From Lactiplantibacillus pentosus (GTDB lineage: Bacteria; Bacillota; Bacilli; Lactobacillales; Lactobacillaceae), in NCBI RefSeq assembly GCF_003641185.1, contig NZ_CP032757.1:3286001-3350000 (forward strand): a stretch of DNA of 64,000 nucleotides. Direction: 5' to 3'. Shown here one piece after another: positions 54,723-63,340 of this stretch. Position 1 is the stretch's first letter, and each line of letters starts with the position of its first letter. Below the pieces are notes generated by a model. It was not told where the DNA came from. It was given only the letters and a program-made list of their open reading frames with translations, and ran no database searches. Made by a program: the position numbers and the translations under genes.

Positions 54723-56168
54723 GTGAAAAAGATAATGGATTCAGTTCAAAGTAACCCGCAAGCAAAACAACAAGCACGGGTTCCCGTTGCCCATCCAATG
54801 CTAGCCATGATGGGAATGTTAATTGGTGGCTTTGTTGGGATGTTCAGTGAAACGTCATTGAACATCGCCCTGCCTCAATTGATGGCTCAGCTTCATGTAA
54901 CGACTGCTACTGTTCAGTGGTTAGTAACCGGATACATGCTCATGATTGGGATTGTTCTCCCACTATCTAGTTTAATTACAAAGTGGTTTACGACTCGTCA
55001 AGTGATTCTATTTGCGCTGATCGACTTTGCCGTTGGGGCAATTATTTCAGCGTCCGCACCTGGTTTTGGCGTGCTATTATTCGGTCGAATGATTCAAGGG
55101 ATCGCAACTGGCTTGATTCTGCCACTGATGTTCACGGTTGCCATGCAAATCTTCCCACCTTATAAGTTAGGTGCCGCCATGGGGATGGTCGGACTAGTTA
55201 TCATGTTCGCCCCCGCGGTTGGTCCTACTTTAGCTGGGGTCGTCTTAGGGGTTGCTTCATGGCGTTGGATCTTCTGGATTTTTATTCCATTCTTGATCAT
55301 CGCCTTCCTCTTTGCCGTAACGTCACTCAAAAACATCGCCCCTGTTACCCGGCCAAAGATTGATTTCTTATCGATCCTCTTATCCATGGTCGGTTTCGGG
55401 AGCCTAGTTGTTGGGGTCAGTCTGGCTAGTGATCAAGGTTGGGGCTCTGCAACTGTCTTAGGTGCGCTGGCCCTCGGGATCGTTATTCTCGCTTGGTATG
55501 CTCATCGTCAATTAACGATGGACAATCCAATTTTGAACCTTAAAACTTTCGCAATTCCTGGTTTCCGGGTTGGTGCCAGCTTAGTCATGATTGACTTTGG
55601 AATCATCCTATCTGCCATGTACTTGTTACCAATGTACATCCAAAAAGGGCTCTTGATTCCAGTTGCTTTGACTGGGGTCATCATGCTTCCTGGTGGTTTG
55701 GTCAACGCGATCGTTTCCGCCGTTTCTGGTCGGTTATATGACTCCGTCGGTGCTCGGACACCTGCCATGCTCGGCTTCTTAATCTGCATGGTTGGAGCGT
55801 TGATGCTAGCGTTAACCAGCACACAAACGGCCACTTGGTACGTGATTTTAGCCCACGTCGTCTTAATGATTGGGGCGCCACTTGCCATGTCACCATCGCA
55901 GACCCATGGATTGAACTCATTGACTGGTCCAATCGCTGCGGATGGTAGTACCATCATGAACACCTTACAACAAGTCGTTGGTGCGATTTCAACTGCTCTT
56001 GCGACGAGTCTCTTAGGTATCGGCCAAGCCGCATACTACAGCAACGGCGGTCATCAAGCTGCCGGCGCGTTTGTTAACGGTGCCCACTATGGCTTCTACT
56101 TCACCTTAGTCTTAGCCTTCGTTGGTCTGTTGCTTGCAACCCGGCTCTCTAAGAAGACGGCTAAATAA
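54723..56168 (+). CDS. MFS drug:H+ antiporter, DHA2 (EmrB/QacA) family
   Basis: About 481 aa, 14 membrane helices. Motif C region G-P-T-L-A-G-V-V-L-G near residue 178 and the helix 1 S-E-T-S-L-N-I-A-L-P-Q-L are diagnostic. Sequence is clearly related to the pump at 13993 but not a close duplicate. GTG 54723 sits 6 nt after AGGAAAG; ATG 54735 is the alternative. Multidrug efflux is inferred from family. Confidence 0.87.
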   Translation: MKKIMDSVQSNPQAKQQARVPVAHPMLAMMGMLIGGFVGMFSETSLNIALPQLMAQLHVTTATVQWLVTGYMLMIGIVLPLSSLITKWFTTRQVILFALIDFAVGAIISASAPGFGVLLFGRMIQGIATGLILPLMFTVAMQIFPPYKLGAAMGMVGLVIMFAPAVGPTLAGVVLGVASWRWIFWIFIPFLIIAFLFAVTSLKNIAPVTRPKIDFLSILLSMVGFGSLVVGVSLASDQGWGSATVLGALALGIVILAWYAHRQLTMDNPILNLKTFAIPGFRVGASLVMIDFGIILSAMYLLPMYIQKGLLIPVALTGVIMLPGGLVNAIVSAVSGRLYDSVGARTPAMLGFLICMVGALMLALTSTQTATWYVILAHVVLMIGAPLAMSPSQTHGLNSLTGPIAADGSTIMNTLQQVVGAISTALATSLLGIGQAAYYSNGGHQAAGAFVNGAHYGFYFTLVLAFVGLLLATRLSKKTAK

Positions 56169-56266
56169 GGCGCCATATTTTAAAACATGTGCTGAATGCA
56201 ATGCTAAATTGCCCATTTGAAGGCACATTAAAAATAACTTCTAATCGTTTGACTAACTATTAGTAA

Positions 56267-56314
56267 AATCCCGTCGAATCAGCACAACACGGCTCGATTC
56301 GGCGGGATTTTTGT
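56267..56314 (+). terminator. Terminator of the MFS gene
   Basis: AAATCCCG-CGAAT pairs with ATTCG-CGGGATTT with one unpaired base on each side, then TT. Confidence 0.92.
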
Positions 56315-56470
56315 TCGTCATAACAATTAGAGCTGCTCCTGTTAATAAATTTATTTATCAAAAGGGCCATTATCAGGAATTATAACCAGAAATAATCCTG
56401 ATAAATAATTGCACTTTGCTGACTTTTCCTGCACAATTAAATTGATAATGTGAGGAGTCGAATACTATTT

Positions 56471-56653
56471 ATGGAACTTACAATTGGTTTGATTATTGGC
56501 ACTAGCCTCATCTTGGCCGTTTTATGTGGCGTTCTCAGTGGACACTACTATCGTCAGCGGGCTAAAATCGCTGGGACGATTTGGGCACTGATCACACTCT
56601 TACTCGTCGGATTAGCCGCCTTCTTCGGTTGGGTCGTCTGGTTCGGCATGTAA
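56471..56653 (+). CDS. Small membrane protein, 60 aa
   Basis: Two hydrophobic helices (about residues 3-22 and 33-58) joined by a basic loop H-Y-Y-R-Q-R-A-K. A GAGGAG site lies 13-18 nt from ATG, which is long; a GTG at 56450 overlaps the site itself, so ATG 56471 is used. Followed by a second small gene after 44 nt, probably one transcript. Confidence 0.65.
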   Translation: MELTIGLIIGTSLILAVLCGVLSGHYYRQRAKIAGTIWALITLLLVGLAAFFGWVVWFGM

Positions 56654-56697
56654 CCGCCAAGCTTGTCGCTGACTGTCATATCAATGAAGGAGGAGCT

Positions 56698-56991
56698 ATG
56701 AATCCAGAAGAAATGTTTCAACGCTATCTCAACAAATACCATGTGACTTACCAGCACCCCGAACACGGTTTAGTGATGCTGACGTCGCCAGTCTGGCCAC
56801 AACACCCGGAACTTCAACGGTCCATTCAACAGGCGTTCCAAGGCTTAGATGGCGTGACCAGCATTACGATCAACAGCCCCGAGCAATTAGTCATGCGCTA
56901 CGATTCAGACCAACTACGCAAACTCAGTCCATTGATGTTACTCAGTTTGGAACGTCGATTGAGCAAACAATATCACCAAGCTGGCTATTAA
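56698..56991 (+). CDS. Hypothetical protein, 97 aa
   Basis: Soluble alpha/beta protein beginning M-N-P-E-E-M-F-Q-R-Y-L-N-K-Y. Middle strand region V-T-S-I-T-I-N-S-P and a basic helix L-S-L-E-R-R-L-S-K at the end. AAGGAGGAG directly precedes ATG. Not recognised; likely co-transcribed with the upstream membrane protein. Confidence 0.75.
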   Translation: MNPEEMFQRYLNKYHVTYQHPEHGLVMLTSPVWPQHPELQRSIQQAFQGLDGVTSITINSPEQLVMRYDSDQLRKLSPLMLLSLERRLSKQYHQAGY

Positions 56992-57146
56992 ACCGGAGTT
57001 GGCGCTGGTTTCAGTTAGTCAAAACTGATATACCACGGTGTCTGAGCGTTTTTAGCTGGCACAACGGATTTTCAGGGCACATGGCTACGGCCAGAACTGG
57101 CACTACAATCAACCCGGAACAAGCCCCACAACTAATAAATACCGTC

Positions 57147-57203
57147 AAAAAAGGCAGTTTTCGTCTTCCCTTTTCACTAGGGAATCACGAAAACTGCCTT
57201 TTA
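57147..57203. terminator. Bidirectional terminator
   Basis: AAAAGGCAGTTTTCGT (57149-57164) and ACGAAAACTGCCTTTT (57187-57202) form a perfect 16-bp stem, with TTCCC/GGGAA pairing further in. Lies between convergent genes. Confidence 0.93.
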
Positions 57204-57219
57204 GTTCGCTTGCTTCTAT

Positions 57220-57603
57220 TTAAAAGGTGACGGTTGCCATAATTTTGCCTTCTTTACCGGTAAAATTGATGACCTGACGTTTTAAGTTGGCCGTCCACGC
57301 CTGACACCCGGCACTCGCAAAATGCTTAACAGCGTCCGCTAGCGCCATTTCACCAGACACGTATTGCTTGGCAATTTTTTCAACGGCTGCGGCGTCTTCT
57401 TCAGGTTGAACAACACTTTCGATACCATTGGTCCGCCGTTCTACTAAGTAGCCGTTCTCACCAAAATAAGTCGTCGCACCAGTTTCAACATTGTATTGAA
57501 AATGTTGAACACCTAGGTCGGCTTCCTTCTTGGCAATCGTGGCAAAGTCAGCATGGTCACCCAAATTAGTTAACACGTCGTCAATTTCAGTTAATTTAAA
57601 CAT
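57220..57603 (-). CDS. DUF1398 family protein
   Basis: 127-aa soluble protein with F-Q-Y-N-V-E-T-G-A-T-T-Y-F-G near residue 38 and the S-A-G-C-Q-A-W core of DUF1398. Annotated in some genomes as phage envelope protein without good support. ATG 57603 (or the adjacent 57606) follows GAGGGG. It is 48 nt downstream of the NCS1 permease and may be its operon partner. Confidence 0.8.
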   Translation of the reverse strand: MFKLTEIDDVLTNLGDHADFATIAKKEADLGVQHFQYNVETGATTYFGENGYLVERRTNGIESVVQPEEDAAAVEKIAKQYVSGEMALADAVKHFASAGCQAWTANLKRQVINFTGKEGKIMATVTF

Positions 57604-57651
57604 CATGACACCCCTCGTTCTAATTTCGTTTACTCCTCCATTGTAGTCCAA

Positions 57652-59025
57652 TTAGCCTTGTTTGGCAGTCAACGGATAGCAAATTCGCATCAAACCCATG
57701 TAAATCACAGCGATGATGACCATGTCGATGAACGTGGCTCCCGTGAAAGTCGCAATCCAAGGCAGTTGTTTGAGCAACAGATAAATCACCACGCCTAAGA
57801 CCCAGCAGAGGAGTGCAATCCAATTGATGCCATGATGATACCAATATTGGCCCTTAGAACTAGCTAGTTCGTTCACATCATAGTGTTGATGATGCCGCCA
57901 GTAGAAGTCGACCAGCATCACGCTGATCATCGGCCCGAGCACCATCCCGATGTAGTCCAAGAACGCCGTAAAAGCGTCCAAGAAACTGCCCATCACGAGT
58001 GGAATCAGCGTCACCAGCGTTGCAATGATCGTCACTGCCCATAACGCCGGTCGTAAGCGAATCCGTGGGAAAATGTTGGATAGCGCGGACCCTGCCGCCA
58101 ACAGGTTGACCGCGTTGGCCGTCATACTCGTTAAGACGATGACCAGTAAGGCCAGTACGCCCAAGCCTAACCGACTCGCAATCGTGCTAGGGTCAGAGTT
58201 ATTGGGATCATAAGCCCCCGAAGTAATGGCAATACTGATGGTTGCGGCGAGACCGATGAAGGCAAACCAGAACAAGCCTGTAAAAGCCCCCAAGAATGGC
58301 ATACCAGTCGCTCCGCTCCGTTTGCGGGTGAAGCGGGTAAAGTCAGCGCCCGCAGTGACCCATGACAAGTTAAAGGCCGCTAACGTATCCATACCAGCGC
58401 CTGCCGTCATATGCAAATGCGTTGGGGCGCGCCAAGTTAACAGGTCATGCATTGAGACCGTTTGAAAGACGACGACCGTCTCCCATAAAACAAACAAAAT
58501 AACTAGAATAATGCCGATACGCTCAATCATTTGAACAGAGCGTTGGCCGACCGAGACACTGAGCAGGTGCAGGACACTCATGACGATAATGCCCAAAATC
58601 AAGCCTTTCGCCCCGCCAGGCTTCCCGTAAACGGGCCAGCCTACTAGATCATGTAATAGGTAACTCACGGATGTTGCCGCGATAAACGTATTCACCGCGG
58701 TCCAGCCAATATACTGGGTGAGGTTCACGAATGACGGCACATAACTCCCCCGAACGCCAAAGGAACCCCGAATCAAACTCATTGTTGCCGCCCCGGTCTT
58801 GTACCCCATAAAACCGACCAACGACAAGCATAAATACGACAGCGCGGACGATGCCACAATCACTTTTAGAGCAGTCAATAACCCGCACGCGGCTAACACG
58901 CCACCAACGTACCACGTACCATTATTGGCATTAGCGCCAATCCAGGTTGCAAACATATCCCAATTGGACATGTGTCGGTGCTTAGGCGCCACCACTTCAA
59001 TTTGATACTTCGACTCTTGTTGCAC
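57652..59025 (-). CDS. NCS1-family nucleobase/cytosine permease
   Basis: About 457 aa, 12 membrane helices. The NCS1 pattern is visible in W-x-G-A-N-A-N-N-G-T-W-Y-V-G-G near residue 30 (helix 1) and S-W-V-T-A-G-A-D-F-T-R-F (helix 6 region). Closest in type to CodB/cytosine-purine carriers. The frame reaches ATG 59055, but GAAAGGG and GTG 59025 fit ribosome spacing better, and the longer start would overlap the -10 dyad. Substrate likely a nucleobase; not decidable. Confidence 0.87.
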   Translation of the reverse strand: MQQESKYQIEVVAPKHRHMSNWDMFATWIGANANNGTWYVGGVLAACGLLTALKVIVASSALSYLCLSLVGFMGYKTGAATMSLIRGSFGVRGSYVPSFVNLTQYIGWTAVNTFIAATSVSYLLHDLVGWPVYGKPGGAKGLILGIIVMSVLHLLSVSVGQRSVQMIERIGIILVILFVLWETVVVFQTVSMHDLLTWRAPTHLHMTAGAGMDTLAAFNLSWVTAGADFTRFTRKRSGATGMPFLGAFTGLFWFAFIGLAATISIAITSGAYDPNNSDPSTIASRLGLGVLALLVIVLTSMTANAVNLLAAGSALSNIFPRIRLRPALWAVTIIATLVTLIPLVMGSFLDAFTAFLDYIGMVLGPMISVMLVDFYWRHHQHYDVNELASSKGQYWYHHGINWIALLCWVLGVVIYLLLKQLPWIATFTGATFIDMVIIAVIYMGLMRICYPLTAKQG

Positions 59026-59039
59026 ATCGTTCACCCTTT

Positions 59040-59096
59040 CTACAATGCTTTCCATTGTAGTTTTTTTAGGGACGGCTGGTCAAGTCTATTTGACCA
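59040..59096 (-). promoter_or_regulatory. NCS1 permease promoter with two dyads
   Basis: Promoter TTGACC, 18 nt, TACAAT on the minus strand. TGGTCAA (59077-59083) and TTGACCA (59090-59096) form a perfect inverted repeat around 6 bases, overlapping -35. CTACAATG-CTTTC-CATTGTAG (59040-59060) is a second perfect dyad at -10 and the transcript start. Two nested operators, or an operator plus an RNA hairpin, are plausible. Confidence 0.6.
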
Positions 59097-59177
59097 ATAA
59101 TTCGTGTGCATCCTATATCGTCCCATGGAAAGGATTTTTTGGCGCAAGTTAACTCGTATATTCTATGATTTGCTGGC

Positions 59178-59220
59178 GCAAAAAGAGATTCAAATGAGCT
59201 TGGTACTCACTTGAATCTCA
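59178..59220 (-). terminator. Terminator of the higA-like gene
   Basis: GAGATTCAAATGAG pairs with CTCACTTGAATCTC with one mismatch, loop 7 nt, then TTTTTGCG on the minus strand. Confidence 0.85.
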
Positions 59221-59345
59221 CCTCTTGATTGATAATGTGGCTAATACTCGGACACACTCAACCTTCTTACATGTTTGCTGGTTAGTTTCAACGCAAAGTG
59301 GCACACGCTTTATGCGTTCAAACTATAAGCACTACAGCCAAGCTG

Positions 59346-59624
59346 CTAGTCCGAAGTATTCTCAATTTCACTAATTTTTTCATCGTATTTTGCTTGTAAG
59401 TTCAACCAGGTCTGAGACGAAATACCCGTATAGTCCGCTAACTTGGTCGCCATCGGCAAAGTTATGCTTGCTTCCCCACTGATAATCTGGCTAATCGTCT
59501 CAGTTGGTAGCCTAACGTGCTGGGCAAACTCAGCCTGGGTGATATTCAAATAAGCGATTAACTCTTCGATGTAACCTCCTGGGTGAAAAGCAATGATATC
59601 CTTATATTCAATTTCTTTTCCCAT
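59346..59624 (-). CDS. HigA-type XRE antitoxin, no adjacent toxin gene
   Basis: 92 aa. Y-K-D-I-I-A-F-H-P-G-G-Y-I-E-E-L near residues 7-22 and the helix-turn-helix T-Q-A-E-F-A-Q-H-V-R-L-P-T-E-T-I-S-Q-I-I are the HigA/VapI signature. In complete modules a HigB RNase gene precedes it; here only a 30-codon open remnant is seen upstream, then a copy of the bipartite repeat. GGAG lies 13 nt from ATG. Confidence 0.85.
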   Translation of the reverse strand: MGKEIEYKDIIAFHPGGYIEELIAYLNITQAEFAQHVRLPTETISQIISGEASITLPMATKLADYTGISSQTWLNLQAKYDEKISEIENTSD

Positions 59625-59626
59625 TA

Positions 59627-59719
59627 TTATTCTCTATCTCCGTTATCTGAATTATTTACTGGTACAACTTGCTGTGCCCATATATTAAACTTGGTATAAA
59701 CCGTATGAGCGTCAGCTAA
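59627..59719 (-). pseudogene. Open 30-codon remnant upstream of higA
   Basis: In frame to a TAA located 2 nt before the higA start codon, the minus strand encodes T-K-F-N-I-W-A-Q-Q-V-V-P-V-N-N preceded within 30 codons by a stop and without start or ribosome site. Stop-to-start spacing of 2 nt is what a coupled upstream gene would show, so this may be the 3' end of a lost partner. Identity as toxin is not shown. Confidence 0.35.
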
Positions 59720-59790
59720 CTAGCGAGCTGATTGCTCGTTAATAGCTTCATAGTAACGTCTTCATTGGGGCACTTCAATCAATGACGCTC

Positions 59791-60702
59791 AGACATTGCT
59801 AGTGATTCTTTAGCAATTAAATCATGCTAGTTGGTGGATTCCTGTCCGTCAGCTGATGCGCGCCTTATTCCGACTTCCGGGGCTGGCTGACAACGCTGGA
59901 ACAGGGCGGACATCGATTTGAACTCACGCAGAAGCCCACTGCGCAATTTCAAATACGAGTCTTCTTCTAGCCCGGGAAACCCACCCGGACAAGAAGAATT
60001 TCGCCCTTGAGCATTGTCAGCCAGCCCCTACAGTCGGGAAGCCGCTCGAATGGCGGATGAACGGCCACCAATCTGGGTGCAATTGACCACTGAATATTAG
60101 GTGGCTGGTCCTTCAGGCAAAATTTTAGGCGATGTTGATGCTGCTTTATGGCATTTAATTACTGGTAGATTATTGAATATGATTCACTAAATTCAACGAA
60201 CGCTAATCTTGAATTTAGTCGATAAAATTACCCTCGCTTAGAATTCAAGACTTTGCTAACTCAGGAAACTAGAGAAATTTCCGAGAAATTCCGTGAAGTT
60301 GCTGATTCGAAATGAGTAAGGAAGTTTAGGGATTGTTAGAACCCAGTCTGACAGTTGAATATCAAGATTCCTGTGTACTAAGGAATCACCGGCTAATTCA
60401 ATGAAAAGTTGAGTCCGCACATGTCCGCCTTTCGAATACCATCCCGGCTGGAAGGTATTCTGGGCAAGGCCCAGTGGTGATATTTCACTTAGCAAGCGTC
60501 TTGTGCTTGGTTAGTGAAAGACCAGTATTTAAGACGTGGGCTGTCGGCTTAAATCTGTGTCCACCACGTTCCGGCCATTGCCCAGAATGCCTGGAAGCCG
60601 GCGTAGGACGCGTCTATCCACCAGTTTTACGGTAACTCGCACTATTTCCAGCGGGTCTCAGCTGGCAGCACTTGAACTTAGAAAAATAGCATGATTCATG
60701 AC
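59791..60702 (+). repeat. Bipartite long-hairpin repeat, copy 4
   Basis: About 910 bp. Module A (59825-60075) pairs GGGGCTGGCTG (59879-59889) with CAGCCAGCCCC (60018-60028). The linker is closely similar to that of copy 1. Module B (60415-60680) has arms 60446-60471 and 60573-60599, with TTTCAC (60483-60488) pairing GTGAAA (60514-60519). Left end GACATTGCTAGTGATTCTTT resembles the copy 3 terminal repeat. ORF 60256-60495 lies across the linker and one arm and is rejected. Confidence 0.85.
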
Positions 60703-60785
60703 AAATTTGGCCAAGATCATTAATTGCACAAAACCTAAAATGGCATTAAGATAATCTTAATCAACTTATTAAGGAAGTGACACTT

Positions 60786-62009
60786 GTGAAGGGAGCATTA
60801 ACTGGTTGGCGGCGTAACCTAGCCGTACTCTGGCTTGGAACGTTTATCGCCGGCATGGGATTTTCCGAAGTTATGCCGTTCTTATCGCTATACGTCGGGC
60901 AAATGGGAGATTTTTCGAAAAATGAATTGACGATGTACAGTGGACTCACTTATGCGGTGACTTTTTTCGTAGTCGCCGTCGTTTCACCACTATGGGGCAA
61001 ACTTGCTGACCGACGTGGCCGCAAAATCATGTTACTGCGCTCCTCACTCGGGATGGCGTTCGTCATTGGTGCAATGGGCTTCGTACATAATATCTGGCTA
61101 TTGATTTTACTGCGCTTCCTGCAAGGGCTCTGCGCGGGCTACATTCCTAATGCCAGTGCCTTAATTGCGACAGAAACGCCCAAGGAAAACAGCGGGACGG
61201 CGATTGGGATCCTAACGACCGGCTATGTTTCTGGCAACCTGATTGGCCCGATTCTGGGTGGGGTGCTCGCGCAAGTCTTCTCGATCCGCCTGACCTTTAT
61301 TATCACGGGGATTCTATTACTGATCGTCTTCGTGTTAAGCTTGACGCTCGTTCACGAGAACTTCAAGCCTAGCGATGTCACTGCTACTAAACGTGAAGGC
61401 AGCCTCCTCAGTCAGTTTAAAAATCCAACCCTAATTATCACCTTACTTGTCTCAACGATGATTATTCAAATGGGTAACAACTCGATTACCCCGATTATTA
61501 GTCTGTATGTCAAAGAACTGATGCATAACGTTGGTCCAATCACAGTGGTGGCCGGTATCATCGCCGCTCTGCCCGGGATTTCAACGTTACTTTCCGCACC
61601 GCGACTCGGTCGGCTGGGTGATCACCGGGGTGCAGACCGGATTCTCGTCTTTGGCTTCGTGTTCGCCATCTTGATGTACTTCCCTCAAGGGTTCGTCTCA
61701 AGCGTCTGGACGTTGGGCCTACTGCGGTTCATGATTGGAATCTCTGATGGTGCGCTCTTCCCGACCGTTCAAACGCTCTTATCCAAGAATACGCCGCGTG
61801 AACTGACGGGAACAATCTTCAGCTGGAATCAGTCCTTCCAAGCAGCTGGCAGTATGCTGGGCTCCTTACTTGGCGGGGCCGTCTCGGGCTGGTTCGATTA
61901 TAACGGCGTCTTCATCTTTACCGCCCTATCGTTACTGCTCAACTTCATCGGCGTCCTGATTTTCATTCCTAGCATGCGCCATCCGTTTGCGAAACGTTCA
62001 GCGAGTTAG
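60786..62009 (+). CDS. MFS multidrug transporter, 12-TM (MdtG/PmrA-like)
   Basis: 407 aa, 12 membrane helices. Loop 2-3 has P-L-W-G-K-L-A-D-R-R-G-R-K (motif A, exact MFS consensus G-x-L-A-D-R-x-G-R-K) near residue 71, and helix 5 has G-N-L-I-G-P-I-L-G-G (drug-exporter motif C). Start is GTG 60786, 10 nt after AAGGA; the GTG at 60777 overlaps the ribosome site. Directly follows repeat copy 4, whose right end may carry or separate its promoter. Confidence 0.88.
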   Translation: MKGALTGWRRNLAVLWLGTFIAGMGFSEVMPFLSLYVGQMGDFSKNELTMYSGLTYAVTFFVVAVVSPLWGKLADRRGRKIMLLRSSLGMAFVIGAMGFVHNIWLLILLRFLQGLCAGYIPNASALIATETPKENSGTAIGILTTGYVSGNLIGPILGGVLAQVFSIRLTFIITGILLLIVFVLSLTLVHENFKPSDVTATKREGSLLSQFKNPTLIITLLVSTMIIQMGNNSITPIISLYVKELMHNVGPITVVAGIIAALPGISTLLSAPRLGRLGDHRGADRILVFGFVFAILMYFPQGFVSSVWTLGLLRFMIGISDGALFPTVQTLLSKNTPRELTGTIFSWNQSFQAAGSMLGSLLGGAVSGWFDYNGVFIFTALSLLLNFIGVLIFIPSMRHPFAKRSAS

Positions 62010-62142
62010 TTCGTTTAAAAGCTGACACAAATGAGACACATTGATATAAGAATATTTGGCCTACGAGCGGCGTTAGTTTGGGAAACTTCCGATTTAGCAA
62101 TTCATCCGGAAGATATTCGCTGAACTTAGCCAATTTATAATT

Positions 62143-62200
62143 AAAAAGCCTGATTTCAAAATTCACCGCGTCATCACGGCATTTTGAAACCAGGCTTTAT
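62143..62200 (+). terminator. Terminator of the MdtG-like gene
   Basis: AAAGCCTG-TTTCAAAAT pairs with ATTTTGAAA-CAGGCTTT, then ATTTATC. The 62201-62368 stretch beyond it holds no gene. Confidence 0.9.
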
Positions 62201-62368
62201 TTATCTTTTGTACCAATAATCGCCGTCAAATCAGACCGGTCTCCGACTTAACGCTGTGGAACCAACACCTAACCGAACGGCGCACCAGCTCGTCTAGAGT
62301 CAATACGTTTCTTAGGTTCGACGCCACTCAGGTTCAACGATACTAACGGCCAGGTGCCTTACAAACGA

Positions 62369-63307
62369 TTACTTCAAGTACGTCGCCATAAACTGACTGA
62401 CTTTTTGTTGATACAGCTTCGGGTGCAGCGTGTACGATTCTGCGTGACCCGCACCTGGAACGACCCATAATTGCTTATTTTTGACGGTCGTCGCACGATA
62501 GTTCTGGTAGACCATCTTGGTTGGCACAAAGGTATCCTTGGCCCCGTGAATGAAGAAAATCGGCAGCTTGTTCTTTTTCAATTGGTTGACCGAACTGGCC
62601 TTCATGAAGTTAAAATGTGCCTTGGCTTCAGCGACCCAGCTAGCCGTGTATAACAATGGGAATTTCGGCAAATGGTAGAGTTGTTTGAGTTCATAGCCCA
62701 GCTCATCGCCAACACTAGTATACCCACAGTCTTCAATGATGGCCTTCACTTGGGACGGCAGCTGCTCGCCACTCATCATCATGACCGTGGCGCCACCCAT
62801 CGATACTCCAAATAATCCGATGCGGCTGTTCGTTCCAACACGGCGAATCACTTGTTTGGTCCATTTGACATAATCTAAGCGGTCCGGCCAGCCGAAACCA
62901 TAGTAATCGCCCTGACTCTTCCCGTTACCCCGATCATCAGGGGCGAGCACGTTGTAGCCTTGGCGATGCCATAGCCGAATATAGCTCGCCATCTGTTCCT
63001 TATTGCCCATGTAGCCGTGTGCGACCACGATGGTTTTGTTCGTTTTATGCGCAGCGGGAACGTAATCAGCGACCAGCTTCAAATTATCAGTCGCGGACGT
63101 CTCGTGCCAGGTCTGCTTGTTGACCCGTTTGAGCCACGCCTGATTCTGCTTCAAGGTATGCTTGCTCTTGCTTGAGCTGTGTGTCAAAACTTTGGGCGTG
63201 GGTTCAAAGGCAAAGTGGTATAAATAGAAACTCCCCCCTGCAATCCCAATCACTACCACGGTCAAAAACGCGACGAGTGCCAGCGTCCATTTTTTGCGCG
63301 TTGTCAT
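62369..63307 (-). CDS. Membrane-anchored alpha/beta hydrolase (S33/BAAT-like)
   Basis: 312 aa. One N-terminal membrane anchor (about residues 7-29), then an alpha/beta hydrolase domain. H-G-Y-M-G-N near residue 98 forms the oxyanion hole, G-V-S-M-G-G near residue 166 holds the nucleophile Ser, G-A-K-D-T-F-V-P near residue 257 the Asp, and G-A-G-H-A-E the His. Predicted to be extracellular and cell-bound, as with many L. plantarum surface hydrolases. ATG 63307 after AGAGGAAG is preferred over 63328. Gap to the upstream DUF1836 gene is 33 nt, so an operon. Confidence 0.88.
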   Translation of the reverse strand: MTTRKKWTLALVAFLTVVVIGIAGGSFYLYHFAFEPTPKVLTHSSSKSKHTLKQNQAWLKRVNKQTWHETSATDNLKLVADYVPAAHKTNKTIVVAHGYMGNKEQMASYIRLWHRQGYNVLAPDDRGNGKSQGDYYGFGWPDRLDYVKWTKQVIRRVGTNSRIGLFGVSMGGATVMMMSGEQLPSQVKAIIEDCGYTSVGDELGYELKQLYHLPKFPLLYTASWVAEAKAHFNFMKASSVNQLKKNKLPIFFIHGAKDTFVPTKMVYQNYRATTVKNKQLWVVPGAGHAESYTLHPKLYQQKVSQFMATYLK

Positions 63308-63340
63308 TCTCAATTCTTCCTCTCTCATGCCATTGTTCTC

